Shown here: piece after piece, positions 28,237-37,233 of the stretch | Position numbering within the stretch: the stretch's first letter is position 1 | Layout: every line of letters starts with the position of its first letter | From: Candidatus Reidiella endopervernicosa | Lineage (GTDB): Bacteria > Pseudomonadota > Gammaproteobacteria > GCF-013343005 | Assembly (NCBI RefSeq): GCF_013343005.1 | Contig: NZ_CP054491.1 | Location: 2,338,501 to 2,402,500 of the forward strand | Length of the DNA: 64,000 bases | Direction of reading: 5' to 3' | The notes under the pieces: model-generated | What the model was told of the DNA's origin: nothing | The model's input: only the letters and a program-made list of their open reading frames with translations | The model's database searches: none | Program-made: the position numbers and the translations under genes

Positions 28237-29661
28237 ATGACTCACATCATTCCAGTCGTCCTTTCTGGCGGATCCGGTAGTCGGCTCTGGCCTCTATCCA
28301 GAGCACTCCACCCAAAGCAGTTTCTTCCCCTCACCGATGAGGAGTTGACGATGTTGCAGCAGACCATCGCACGGGTTCGCGGGATCGAGACCGAATCGCT
28401 TATGGTGGTCTGTAATGAACACCACCGCTTTCTGGTTGCTGAGCAGCTACTCAAGTCTGGCATTGAGAACAGCTCAATTATCCTGGAACCTGAGGGACGC
28501 AATACTGCACCAGCGATCTGCATCGCAGCACTAGAGGTCATAGAGAAACATGGCGATGGGCTGATGCTTGTACTGCCTGCTGACCACAAGATCAATGATG
28601 TTGATGCTTTTGAAGCGGCGGTAAGACACAGCGCAGCACTTGCAGACTCGGGAAACCTGGTCACATTTGGCATTAAACCGACAAATCCCAATACCGGTTA
28701 CGGATATATCCTGGCTGGTGAGCAGATCGATGAGAGTGCCTTACATGTCGATCGATTCGTCGAGAAGCCCAACCAGAAAGATGCGCAGCGATATCTCGAT
28801 GAAGGCACCTACTACTGGAATAGCGGCATGTTCATGTTGCGAGCAAGCGACTATCTCAATGAGCTCGCTCAGCATCAACCAGCCATTCTTGACGCTTGCA
28901 GGCAGTCGTACCAGCAGAGAACTATTGATAGCGACTTTGTTCGCATAGAGGCCTCCCATTTCGTAACCTCCCCCGCCATTTCAATCGACTACGCCGTGAT
29001 GGAGAAGACCGCACATGCAGCAATGGTTCCCTTCTCTGCAGGATGGAGTGATGTCGGATCCTGGAGTTCACTCTGGGAGGTTGGCGAAAAAGACATGAAA
29101 GGCAACGTCATACGCGGTGATGTTCACACCTCAGACGTCAACAATTCACTTATTTATGCCGAAAATCGCATGGTGGCTGCACTCGGTGTAAGCAATCATG
29201 TTGTGGTTGAGACAGCAGATGCGGTTCTGATTGCCGACATGAATTCGACTCAGGATATCAAACAGGTTGTTGAGACTCTCAACAGCAACCAACGCGAAGA
29301 GGCGCTACTCCATCTTAAGGTTGCCAGACCCTGGGGCTCATACGCTTGCATCGACGAGGAGCCGCGGTTCAAGGTCAAGCGAATCATCGTCAAACCACAC
29401 GCCTCACTCTCCCTGCAGCTCCACCATCAGCGTGCTGAACATTGGGTTGTAGTCAAAGGGAGTGCTCTGGTAACACGCGGCGATGAGAACTTTGTGCTCA
29501 ATGAGAATGAGTCGACCTATATACCGGTTGAAACCAGACACCGCCTAGAGAACCCTAACGACACACCACTTGAGATTATCGAGGTTCAATCAGGCAACTA
29601 TCTAGGCGAGGATGATATCGTCCGATTCGATGATCACTACGGTCGACATAATGGTAACTAG
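28237..29661 (+). CDS. algA: mannose-1-phosphate guanylyltransferase/mannose-6-phosphate isomerase
   Basis: This bifunctional enzyme makes GDP-mannose for alginate and other mannose polymers. The 474-residue protein has the N-terminal nucleotidyltransferase motif VVLSGGSGSRLWPLSR (residues about 6-21) and the signature FVEKPNQKDA. The C-terminal cupin isomerase domain begins near residue 367 (RPWGSYACIDEEPRFKVKRI), with zinc-site segment SLQLHHQRAEHWVVVKG. It is divergent from alg44, with a 286-base shared upstream region. In Pseudomonas algA is the last gene of the operon. Other users of GDP-mannose are possible, so manC would be an equivalent name. Confidence 0.93.
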   Translation: MTHIIPVVLSGGSGSRLWPLSRALHPKQFLPLTDEELTMLQQTIARVRGIETESLMVVCNEHHRFLVAEQLLKSGIENSSIILEPEGRNTAPAICIAALEVIEKHGDGLMLVLPADHKINDVDAFEAAVRHSAALADSGNLVTFGIKPTNPNTGYGYILAGEQIDESALHVDRFVEKPNQKDAQRYLDEGTYYWNSGMFMLRASDYLNELAQHQPAILDACRQSYQQRTIDSDFVRIEASHFVTSPAISIDYAVMEKTAHAAMVPFSAGWSDVGSWSSLWEVGEKDMKGNVIRGDVHTSDVNNSLIYAENRMVAALGVSNHVVVETADAVLIADMNSTQDIKQVVETLNSNQREEALLHLKVARPWGSYACIDEEPRFKVKRIIVKPHASLSLQLHHQRAEHWVVVKGSALVTRGDENFVLNENESTYIPVETRHRLENPNDTPLEIIEVQSGNYLGEDDIVRFDDHYGRHNGN

Positions 29662-29695
29662 CAACAGCCGATCTATGTAATCGTCACCGTAATAG

Positions 29696-30061
29696 TTAGC
29701 CTATCAACTCAACACCATTACCATCAGGATCTCTGCAGAATATTGCTAAACGACCTGACTGGCTGCTCGTATAGCTGATGCCAGCCTGTTCGAGACGTCG
29801 TTTGACAGCGTCCAAATCGGTGACAGCCATTGCCAAGTGGCGATCTCTTCCCACGTGGTCAGGCCGCGCAACACCTGAATCTGGGCTGGGCAGCTCTAAC
29901 AGATGAATCTGTTGCTCTCCCAGCTGTAACCATGCACCAGGAAAGCTAAGCTCGGGACGATAACAGGACTCAATTTCCAGCAAGCCCGTGTAGAAGGCAA
30001 GTGCCCGCTCTGTATCTTCAACAATAAGACTGACGTGATGTAACGAAACCATGCCACTCAC
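29696..30061 (-). CDS. VOC (glyoxalase/dioxygenase) family protein
   Basis: A 121-residue cytosolic protein with the two beta-alpha-beta-beta-beta modules of the vicinal oxygen chelate fold. It has LHHVSLIVEDTERALAFYTGLL near the start, metal-type residues (His in LHHV, His in RHLAMAV, Glu in NGVELIG) and the ending FCRDPDGNGVEL, typical of this family. A GTG at 30061 lies five bases after an AGGAGG, so I choose it over the ATG at 30052 or GTG at 30067. The substrate cannot be told. It lies 23 bases downstream of the nucleotidyltransferase gene and may be co-transcribed. Confidence 0.8.
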   Translation of the reverse strand: MSGMVSLHHVSLIVEDTERALAFYTGLLEIESCYRPELSFPGAWLQLGEQQIHLLELPSPDSGVARPDHVGRDRHLAMAVTDLDAVKRRLEQAGISYTSSQSGRLAIFCRDPDGNGVELIG

Positions 30062-30083
30062 ACCCACCTCCTAATAGATCAAC

Positions 30084-31205
30084 TCAATGCCCAAGCTGTC
30101 GGGAAATATAACGAAATGTTCTCGAACCAATCTTAACCAGCACATCGAATGGATTATTTGCATGTAGCACACCACTCAGGTGTCTGGGAAAACCCACAAT
30201 CAGTGCGATAGCACCTCGATGCTCATGCAGTCTTGCATAGGGCCCCCAGAATTTGGCTAATGGGAATAGCAACGGCCAATCGAGACGCATGCACCGTTCA
30301 AAACGCTCCAACCTACTGATGTGTTGAAGTGAGAGCTGCTCGATCACATTATCAGGCACCACCACCTCATGATGTTTGATCAGATAACGTAAACCTGCCA
30401 GGAGTATTTTTCCCATCCGTATTCGACTCGCAATCAGGACCACTCGCTGCCAGTCTATGTTCTTTTCACTCCTCATCAACAACACCGCATCGGCTATCCA
30501 TCGGATAGAGCCATCGCGATTAGGTCGCAGGCCGTGAACAATCGTGTGAACGAGATGTCCCGCCCCATCAAGTGTCTGTGCAGCAAATGTGGCGTGTTTT
30601 ACCGACTGACTTGCTTGCCAAAAGAGTTCATTACAGCGATCACTCAGGCACTCAGGAACGACAGAGAAGTGTAGATCGATCTCAACACCATCTTGACTCC
30701 TCAACGCTACCGCATGATTTAAACAGCTATTTTCAGCATCTCTTTGATCAATCGCCTGCCAACCCAGCTGGGTCAGCACCTCAATAGCTTCATACGTGTA
30801 TTTTCGAGGCACCATAAGATCTAGATCCAGCATTGGACGAAGCCCGGGATCACGGTAGTAAAGTAACGTCAGAGGCACACCCTTTAGCAGTAGCGTGGGA
30901 ATATTGCGTTGCTTCAACGCCTCTAGAACTGTTGCCAGACGGGCAAATATCAGCTGATTGTGATACCAGGTACGCCTGAATGTACCTTTCATTCGCCCAA
31001 GATCAACATCCGCTATACCGAGATTCTCCAGTCGATGGTAGAGCAGAGGAATCAACCTGTTACTACTATGATCCAGATGATCAAGATCGATAATGTCGTA
31101 CCACGACTTCCATGCGGAAATAGCTGCGTCATCACGATTCAGTGATGCTTCCAGCATCAAAGATTGCACAGGTGTCGGCCAGACAGAGAGAGTTGATAGC
31201 GCCAC
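30084..31205 (-). CDS. nucleotidyltransferase-fold protein (NTP_transf_5 type)
   Basis: A 373-residue protein with the core TLLLKGVPLTLLYYRDPG then LRPMLDLDLMVPRKYTYEAI (about residues 100-135), in which D-x-D-L matches the metal-binding aspartates of the 'uncharacterised nucleotidyltransferase' family PF14907. The later region GVEIDLHFSV holds the third acidic position. Such genes accompany HprK-like and PqqD-like proteins in HPr-rel-A and some lasso-peptide and exopolysaccharide loci. The start is a GTG at 31205, three bases after the stop of a short upstream frame. The substrate is unknown. Confidence 0.75.
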   Translation of the reverse strand: MALSTLSVWPTPVQSLMLEASLNRDDAAISAWKSWYDIIDLDHLDHSSNRLIPLLYHRLENLGIADVDLGRMKGTFRRTWYHNQLIFARLATVLEALKQRNIPTLLLKGVPLTLLYYRDPGLRPMLDLDLMVPRKYTYEAIEVLTQLGWQAIDQRDAENSCLNHAVALRSQDGVEIDLHFSVVPECLSDRCNELFWQASQSVKHATFAAQTLDGAGHLVHTIVHGLRPNRDGSIRWIADAVLLMRSEKNIDWQRVVLIASRIRMGKILLAGLRYLIKHHEVVVPDNVIEQLSLQHISRLERFERCMRLDWPLLFPLAKFWGPYARLHEHRGAIALIVGFPRHLSGVLHANNPFDVLVKIGSRTFRYISRQLGH

Positions 31206-31207
31206 CT

Positions 31208-31390
31208 CTAAACAACGCCTCTAGACGCACCATCTTTCAGCAATACGGCCTCACCCACACACTCACTTAGCCCATAAAAGTGACTACTGCGAAGAATAGA
31301 GGGTGAATATTCAAGGGTACGAAGGGTGTCTATTAAATGTTCAATGGATTTCATAGCAAGACATTTTGTAGGCTCATTCTGAATTAACAA
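31208..31390 (-). CDS. short open frame before nucleotidyltransferase gene
   Basis: A 60-codon frame (TTG at 31390; internal ATG at 31354 gives 48 residues) ends three bases before the nucleotidyltransferase start. The sequence includes KSIEHLIDTLRTLEYSPSIL and FYGLSECVGEAVLLKDG. The same frame stays open upstream to 31471 (GHYQTLEIDSTLLGNQRLLI) without a good start, so it could be the remnant of a longer gene rather than a complete small one. There is no strong ribosome site and I do not recognise the family. TTG starts are used by neighbouring genes, so translation is possible. Confidence 0.35.
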   Translation of the reverse strand: MLIQNEPTKCLAMKSIEHLIDTLRTLEYSPSILRSSHFYGLSECVGEAVLLKDGASRGVV

Positions 31391-31550
31391 CCGTTGATTG
31401 CCGAGCAGCGTACTATCAATTTCAAGTGTCTGATAGTGACCACATGAGATCTTCTCACTTCTATTGCGGACTCATACCGTTATTTTCAGCCTCGCACTCT
31501 CCTGAAATAGTTAGCATATAGTTACCAACCACTCCGCTCTTATTGTTCAA

Positions 31551-32240
31551 TCACGACTCTTTCAGATCTGATTTGCGCCTACGATCAAGCATTGTCTTGA
31601 GCAGATGGGTTAAGTCATCTCTCTGCGCGCGTTGCAGCACACTGGTATTACTCCCATGCACTCGTCGTTCTGCAACCACATGATCAAGAAGGTGAATTTT
31701 CAGCCCGGCATCTTTGGCACGCCCATACCAGTCTATAAACTCACCAAGAGAAACATCTTCAGAGAATTTACCGATACGCTCAATCACCCTCGCTCGGATT
31801 AAGAGAGTACTGGCGTAATAACCCGGCATCGCATCGGTCCGCACTTCAAGCTGTGAGGCCTCACTTCCTGCATGTGGACACAGGAACTCCACCACATGAC
31901 CAAACACCATATCAATACCGAGATTCTGATTTAAACAATCGACCTGCAGTGCCAACTTATCTTCATGCCAACGATCATCGGCATCGAGAAGTGTCACCAG
32001 CTCACCACAGACGTGATCAAGCCCTAGATTGCGTGCAGCGCCAATACCTCTATTCTCCTGACGAAATAGCTTTATGTCATTGCCAAAGCGACTGGCAACT
32101 GCCGCCGTCTCATCCTCAGAGCCATCATCAACCACGATAATTTCAGTCGCTGGATAGCTCTGCGCCAAGACACTCTCAATCGCCTCAGCAATGAACGTAG
32201 CGGCATTGTAGGCGGGGATAACCACACTGACACTACTCAC
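31551..32240 (-). CDS. family 2 glycosyltransferase
   Basis: A 229-residue GT-A fold enzyme starting from a GTG with a strong GGAGGAAG site seven bases upstream. The N-terminus SVSVVIPAYNAATFIAEAIESVLAQSYP and VVDDGSEDET are typical GT2 donor-binding segments, and TLLDADDRW carries the DxD-like metal site (about residue 88). No membrane segments are present. The region after about 185 is short. It lies between the HprK-like gene and the nucleotidyltransferase gene, so it probably decorates the same product. Donor and acceptor are unknown. Confidence 0.85.
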   Translation of the reverse strand: MSSVSVVIPAYNAATFIAEAIESVLAQSYPATEIIVVDDGSEDETAAVASRFGNDIKLFRQENRGIGAARNLGLDHVCGELVTLLDADDRWHEDKLALQVDCLNQNLGIDMVFGHVVEFLCPHAGSEASQLEVRTDAMPGYYASTLLIRARVIERIGKFSEDVSLGEFIDWYGRAKDAGLKIHLLDHVVAERRVHGSNTSVLQRAQRDDLTHLLKTMLDRRRKSDLKES

Positions 32241-32290
32241 GAATCTTCCTCCTACCTTTCATTATCTTGACCATCTGCAGCCATATCCTC

Positions 32291-32419
32291 CTACTGGGAT
32301 CGACGTCGGTTGAGTGACTGTTTTATAACCTGCATGAATCCCGGTTGAGTGGCCTGGGTATCATTCGTGACAGTGTCGGCGTGACGTCGATAATAGAGAG
32401 AGACTTCCTCAAGGCTCAA
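32291..32419 (-). CDS. candidate 42-residue small protein downstream of HprK-like gene
   Basis: A TTG at 32419 inside the end of the HprK-like gene starts a frame with EEVSLYYRRHADTVTNDT and ends QVIKQSLNRRRSQ at a TAG. The overlap style (TTG within the previous gene's last codons) is the same as for the HprK-like gene itself. An AGGAGG lies just after the stop. It could be a genuine small protein or peptide substrate of the cassette, or chance; the translation has no recognised family. The 168-base gap between HprK-like and GT2 genes otherwise holds nothing I can name. Confidence 0.3.
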   Translation of the reverse strand: MSLEEVSLYYRRHADTVTNDTQATQPGFMQVIKQSLNRRRSQ

Positions 32420-33479
32420 GCTGCAACAATCTTTTTATCACTGATACGTTGTGTGTCCGGTCCTGACTCAGTTCGAGCCGGTAGCAGGGAGTAGAGGTGA
32501 CTATGTTCGATAAGATTGAAAGCTTTGTCTGCTCAGAACCATTTAGTTGCTGCAAAACACTTGGCAACAGCGCCTTCAGTGCCTCTCCAGAACCGATCAG
32601 ATTCAGTACGGGTTCAGGGCTATCACAGATTTTAGGCACAATCACCGCTCGTATCGGCGCCTTGTTGAGCATCTTTTCAACAGGATTGAGTATTACCACC
32701 TTATCCTCATCCTCTTTAGGCGCGATGTGTTGATAACTCACTAGTTGCGGAAACTGTAGTGATAGCTGTTCAGGTTCGACTTTTCCTGAGCAGTAGAGCG
32801 TCCCAACCTCTGCTCCCGTCTCCCCTGCTCCAACCATCACATAGTCATCTCCGATATACCCCAGCCCCGCCGACAGTGCACCCAATGCCAGTGATGACTT
32901 ACCGGCACCTCCCGGCCCAACGACAAGCGCTGCCCCTGTAGAATTTCCAAACGCAGCACCATGACAGAGCACCCGCTGCTGCGGTGTAAACCACCAATCG
33001 AGAATTCGTAACATCGGCGCAGCAGTAACCCAGTAGGGCACTTCATCAGCAGAAGGGAACCAGATAGCCGCAAGTCGCTTTGACGGATCGAGCAGATGAA
33101 CACAGCTGGAGTAACGATCGAAGAGCGCGACGGCTCCATTAGCAGAAATGCGGACCGGTTCACTTCGTTCCCAACAGGCCGCCACCTGCCACTCGGTAGG
33201 AGTCAACTCCAAAGGGGTCGGACTCCCCTCCCAGGCGATGATCGTCAATTCAGAGTCATGGTGAGGAGTTGACTTCAGGTGTTCAATCGCTGGTGTCAAC
33301 TTTTTCGCAAGCCGCTCCGTGCAACTCAAACGAACTCTTTTACCACCACTTTGAAAGTCAAACCGTTCAGTTGCCGACTCGACTAACTGATGTTGCGCGT
33401 GCGAGAGAAGCGTCGAGATGACTTCGTAGGTCCCGCTAATCTCACTCTGATGTGACACAGAATCTAACAACGGAATCAA
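32409..33479 (-). CDS. HprK-related kinase (HprK_rel_A type)
   Basis: A 356-residue protein resembling HPr(Ser) kinase. The Walker A loop VVGPGGAGKSSLALGAL lies near residue 190. It is followed by GYIGDDYVMV, the HprK-like catalytic loop with two aspartates, and a C-terminal domain without the usual HprK hexamer extension. The N-terminal 150 residues are not HprK-like. Family knowledge links such kinases to a PqqD-like protein in an undefined peptide-modification system ('HPr-rel-A'); related kinases phosphorylate the lasso peptide paeninodin. The TTG start at 33479 overlaps the TGA of the PqqD-like gene, so the two are coupled. Confidence 0.82.
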   Translation of the reverse strand: MIPLLDSVSHQSEISGTYEVISTLLSHAQHQLVESATERFDFQSGGKRVRLSCTERLAKKLTPAIEHLKSTPHHDSELTIIAWEGSPTPLELTPTEWQVAACWERSEPVRISANGAVALFDRYSSCVHLLDPSKRLAAIWFPSADEVPYWVTAAPMLRILDWWFTPQQRVLCHGAAFGNSTGAALVVGPGGAGKSSLALGALSAGLGYIGDDYVMVGAGETGAEVGTLYCSGKVEPEQLSLQFPQLVSYQHIAPKEDEDKVVILNPVEKMLNKAPIRAVIVPKICDSPEPVLNLIGSGEALKALLPSVLQQLNGSEQTKLSILSNIVTSTPCYRLELSQDRTHNVSVIKRLLQLEP

Positions 33480-33916
33480 TTCAATTTATTATCGCTACGA
33501 GGCCATCCCATCTCATCGACATCATGTATTGGATCGAGCATCAGCAGTTCTGACATATCCTCAAACTTCTCTCTTACCGGTGGGACAAAGGCTCCATCAG
33601 AGCTAGCCGCCGAAAAACTCTCAGAACCTCCCTGATTCTCGCTCTCTGCTGAATGGAGAAGGCCATCTTCAACGAGAGACTCTACGAACGCTGGAATTGT
33701 GCTCTCTATCTGTTCTCTCTGCTCAGGGTATTGATCAATGTATTCAGAGATGATGTGGGTAACCGATTTACCGTTCAAGAGTGCCTGCCAGATCAGGGCC
33801 GCTGTCTCACGCAAACTGAAATAGGCACCATTAAGAAAGTCCACTACGATCACTTCACCATCAATTAGCTGATGTGCTACCTGTGTGGCGTCAACGGTAT
33901 AACACTGTCCCATCAT
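33476..33916 (-). CDS. PqqD-like peptide-binding protein (HPr-rel-A system)
   Basis: A 146-residue protein from the ATG at 33916 (an AGAGAGG site lies just upstream; longer frames start without one). Residues about 1-80 are a PqqD/RRE-like winged helix: GEVIVVDFLNGAYFSLRETAALIWQALL, then ITEYID-like helices and FVESLVEDGLL. PqqD-type domains bind leader peptides for modifying enzymes. The C-terminal 60 residues are extra and disordered, rich in Ser, Glu and Pro. It is the first gene of the cassette; about 180 bases of AT-rich sequence separate it from the DMT transporter. Confidence 0.8.
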   Translation of the reverse strand: MMGQCYTVDATQVAHQLIDGEVIVVDFLNGAYFSLRETAALIWQALLNGKSVTHIISEYIDQYPEQREQIESTIPAFVESLVEDGLLHSAESENQGGSESFSAASSDGAFVPPVREKFEDMSELLMLDPIHDVDEMGWPRSDNKLN

Positions 33917-34096
33917 GCCTCTCTCTGCTCCAAATTCACCAATGCAATAGATACAAATACACGAAACGCTGTGCACTCAATAAGCGCTTAGCATACCTGC
34001 ACTTTACGCCGACTATAACCACACATTAACAGCGATTATTTACATGGGATTTTTTTCACAAATAAAGAACAGTAATAGATGTTCGTTATGTGATAT

Positions 34097-34978
34097 TTAC
34101 GATTTTATTTCACGTTTTGCGGTTAGATAAGCCGCCAGAATAATCAGCACACCACCCACCCACTCCTGCCAACCAATAACCTCATCGGTTAATAGCTGTG
34201 AAGAGAGCGCACCCGCCACAATCTCAAACAGCAGGATCACCGCCGAGCGTTGTACCGGCATATGGGTAACCCCGTATTGGACAGCCAGAGTCATCACCGT
34301 TATCGCCAGGGCACCCAGCAGCAGTGCCCCCACCCAGACCGATCCACTGACAACGGGTAGTGATATGCCCATCACGACAACCACCACTCCCGCCACAACG
34401 ACGCACCCCAACCAGGCGACCACCGTCTTCACATCAATATCGATCGACTGCAGATAACGTGTCTCAACATTCATAATCGCAAAGGCAAATCCCGACGAGA
34501 GCGCCAGCCAGTCAGCACCCGTCTCAGGCCAGGGATAACCGACCCTCGGCTCCCATAGCATAATCACCGCTCCAGAGAGAGCGATCGCCAGCACTGACAG
34601 CCCCCCACGTGAAGGGCGCTCACCAAGCAACAGCCAGCCGAGCACCACCGCCCAGATCGGAGAGAGGTAGAAGAGCAGCAGTACTCGCACAATTTCACCG
34701 TCAAGCACGGCGAGCATAAAGGAGAGGTTGCACCAGCCCGAGGCCAGCGCCATAACCGTAAGATTAAGCAGGGCTTTGGGGTAGGCCTCGAAAACCCGTG
34801 GCCAGCAGCGGACGAAGATGAGCGCCGCTGTAGCGTAGAGCACAACTGCCTGCCAGGCGCCGTGGAGCCCACCCTGCTCCAACAATCTCATCGGATACCA
34901 GATAACGCCCCAGAGCGTTGCGGCGATCAACAGGCTGAGAACGGGGAGAAAGTTGGTCGTTTGTTTGGATGGCATCAT
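34097..34978 (-). CDS. EamA/DMT family transporter
   Basis: A 293-residue inner-membrane protein with about ten hydrophobic segments in two EamA repeats (from SLLIAATLWGVIWYPMRLL and again from WLALSSGFAFAIMNVETRYL). It ends with the typical positive tail TAKREIKS. The family exports metabolites such as amino acids; the substrate is unknown. ATG codons at 34978 and 34975 are equally possible. It is divergent from dapC, whose start is 48 bases away. Confidence 0.88.
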   Translation of the reverse strand: MMPSKQTTNFLPVLSLLIAATLWGVIWYPMRLLEQGGLHGAWQAVVLYATAALIFVRCWPRVFEAYPKALLNLTVMALASGWCNLSFMLAVLDGEIVRVLLLFYLSPIWAVVLGWLLLGERPSRGGLSVLAIALSGAVIMLWEPRVGYPWPETGADWLALSSGFAFAIMNVETRYLQSIDIDVKTVVAWLGCVVVAGVVVVVMGISLPVVSGSVWVGALLLGALAITVMTLAVQYGVTHMPVQRSAVILLFEIVAGALSSQLLTDEVIGWQEWVGGVLIILAAYLTAKREIKS

Positions 34979-35026
34979 CGATACCTTTATACTAGCCGCT
35001 TTTCCGAACGGCTATACCCGGACACT

Positions 35027-36238
35027 ATGAATCCCGATCTCGATCTCCTGCAGCCCTACCCCTTCGAGCGTCTCAAGCAACTCAAGGCGGGTATCGAACC
35101 CCCTGCCGGACTGTCACATATCCCGTTATCGATCGGTGAACCGAAACACGCCGCACCCGGTTTTGTCACCGAAGAGCTGATCACACACCTGCACACCCTC
35201 TCCAGCTATCCGCTAACCAAGGGGATGGTTGAGCTGCGTGGTGCAATTAGTGACTGGCTGATACGACGTTTCAATCTCCCTGCCGAGAGCCTCGATATCG
35301 AGCAGCAGATCCTGCCGGTCAATGGCACTCGCGAGGCGCTCTTCGCCTTCGCCCAGGCGATAGTAGATCGTAATACCGACTCATCAGAGGGTGGACCTCT
35401 GGTAGTCATGCCCAACCCCTTCTATCAGATCTATGAGGGTGCCGCGCTGCTGGCTGGTGCCGAACCGTTGTTCCTCAATGCAACTGCGGATAACCGCTAT
35501 CTACCCGACTTTGATGCTGTCCCTGAGGCGGTCTGGCAACGTTGCCAGCTGATCTATATCTGTTCACCCGGCAATCCAACCGGTGCGGTGATTGGCGAAG
35601 CAGCCCTGAAACAACTGATCGAGTTGGCCGACCGTTACGACTTCATCATCGCCTCCGATGAGTGCTATTCGGAGCTCTACCCCGACGAGTCACAACCGCC
35701 GGTCGGTCTACTGGAAGTAGCCGCCAAGATGGGACGCAACGACTACAAGCGCTGCGTGGTCTTCCACAGCCTCTCTAAACGCTCCAATCTGCCGGGCCTG
35801 CGTTCCGGTTTTGTGGCAGGTGACGCCGAGGTGCTTAGCCGCTTTCTGCTCTATCGCACCTACCACGGCTGCGCTATGCCGCCCGCCTCTCAGCACGCCA
35901 GTATCAAGGCGTGGCAGGATGAGCAGCATGTAGAGACCAATCGTGAGCTCTACCGGCAGAAGTTCGATGCTGTATTAGAGATACTCTCTCCGGTGCTCGA
36001 GGTTTCACGTCCCGATGCCGGTTTCTACCTCTGGGCCAGAACACCGATTAATGAGTGTGAATTCGCGCAAGGACTCTTTGCAGCGAAGAATATTACCGTG
36101 CTACCCGGCAGCTATCTCTCACGTGATGCACATGGCGAGAATCCCGGCAGCGGTCATGTACGCATGGCACTGGTGGCGACACTGGAGTCGTGCATCGAGG
36201 CTGCCCACCGAATTCGTGACTATATCGAGACTATTTAA
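35027..36238 (+). CDS. dapC: N-succinyldiaminopimelate aminotransferase DapC
   Basis: DapC transfers an amino group to N-succinyl-2-amino-6-ketopimelate in lysine/diaminopimelate synthesis. From the ATG at 35027 it is a 403-residue class I/II PLP enzyme; the longer frame upstream would overlap the divergent transporter and lacks homology. It shows IPLSIGEPKHAAPGF at the N-terminus, the aspartate in ASDECYSELY, and the PLP lysine in HSLSKRSNLPGLRSGF near residue 250. The next gene, dapD, makes the precursor's succinylated form, which supports DapC over other aminotransferases. Confidence 0.92.
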   Translation: MNPDLDLLQPYPFERLKQLKAGIEPPAGLSHIPLSIGEPKHAAPGFVTEELITHLHTLSSYPLTKGMVELRGAISDWLIRRFNLPAESLDIEQQILPVNGTREALFAFAQAIVDRNTDSSEGGPLVVMPNPFYQIYEGAALLAGAEPLFLNATADNRYLPDFDAVPEAVWQRCQLIYICSPGNPTGAVIGEAALKQLIELADRYDFIIASDECYSELYPDESQPPVGLLEVAAKMGRNDYKRCVVFHSLSKRSNLPGLRSGFVAGDAEVLSRFLLYRTYHGCAMPPASQHASIKAWQDEQHVETNRELYRQKFDAVLEILSPVLEVSRPDAGFYLWARTPINECEFAQGLFAAKNITVLPGSYLSRDAHGENPGSGHVRMALVATLESCIEAAHRIRDYIETI

Positions 36239-36303
36239 CGCTACAATTCGCATCAAACCGAAAGGTAGCAACCCTACATTTTTCAGGATAAGGAACTGAA
36301 CCA

Positions 36304-37128
36304 ATGAGCGACATCAAGAGCATCATCGAAGAGGCGTTTGAGCGCCGTGCCGACATCACCCCACGCAATGTAGAGCCACACGTCAAAGAGGCCGTCGATG
36401 AAGCACTGCGCCAGCTCGACTGCGGTGAGGCACGTGTTGCCGAGCAGAAAGGTGTGGGCGACTGGAGTGTTAACGAGTGGTTAAAGAAGGCAGTACTGCT
36501 CTCCTTCCGCATCGAAGACAACAACCTGATGAAGGGTGGTTTCACCAACTACTACGACAAGGTCCCCTCCAAGTACGCCGACATGAGCTCACGCGAACTG
36601 CGTGATGCCGGTGTACGAGTGGTGCCACCCGCCTCTGCACGCCGTGGTGCCTACATCGCTCCTGGTACCGTTCTGATGCCCTCATACACCAACATCGGCG
36701 CCTACGTCGATTCCGGCACCATGGTCGACACCTGGGCCACCGTCGGCTCCTGTGCGCAGATCGGTAAAAACGTCCATCTCTCCGGTGGCGTTGGCATCGG
36801 TGGTGTACTTGAACCTCTGCAGGCCGCTCCCACCATCATTGAAGACAACTGCTTCATCGGCGCACGTTCCGAGGTTGTTGAGGGTGTCATCGTTGAAGAG
36901 GGTGCGGTTATCTCGATGGGTGTCTACATTGGGCAGTCGACCAAGATCTACAACCGCGAGACCGGCGAGATCATCTACGGCCGTGTACCGGCCGGTTCAG
37001 TGGTGGTCTCGGGCAACCTGCCGAGCAAGGATGGCAGCTACAGCCTCTACTGCGCGGTGATCGTCAAGCAGGTCGATGCCAAGACCCGAGGTAAGGTCGG
37101 CATCAATGAGCTGCTGCGTGATATCTAG
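36304..37128 (+). CDS. dapD: tetrahydrodipicolinate N-succinyltransferase DapD
   Basis: DapD succinylates tetrahydrodipicolinate with succinyl-CoA, opening the ring in lysine biosynthesis. The 274-residue protein is exactly E. coli length. An N-terminal helical domain is followed by a left-handed beta-helix of hexapeptides ([47 protein letters not shown]). An AGGA-type site (ATAAGGAACTGAACC) lies upstream of the ATG. It is followed by a good terminator. Confidence 0.97.
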   Translation: MSDIKSIIEEAFERRADITPRNVEPHVKEAVDEALRQLDCGEARVAEQKGVGDWSVNEWLKKAVLLSFRIEDNNLMKGGFTNYYDKVPSKYADMSSRELRDAGVRVVPPASARRGAYIAPGTVLMPSYTNIGAYVDSGTMVDTWATVGSCAQIGKNVHLSGGVGIGGVLEPLQAAPTIIEDNCFIGARSEVVEGVIVEEGAVISMGVYIGQSTKIYNRETGEIIYGRVPAGSVVVSGNLPSKDGSYSLYCAVIVKQVDAKTRGKVGINELLRDI

Positions 37129-37139
37129 GCGATAACAAT

Positions 37140-37180
37140 GCGATTGCGGCACAGGGAAGTGCCAGAGTCGCGATTTTTTT
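37140..37180 (+). terminator. Rho-independent terminator after dapD
   Basis: A stem with GGCAC/GTGCC around an AGGGAA loop and an outer GCGA/TCGC pairing is followed by a run of seven T (37174-37180). It lies 12 bases after the dapD stop and is the best terminator seen in the window. Confidence 0.8.
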
Positions 37181-37233
37181 ATAATTCAGCAGTAACGTAA
37201 GACGAATAACCTTCCGGCTATCGATTCAGATGG

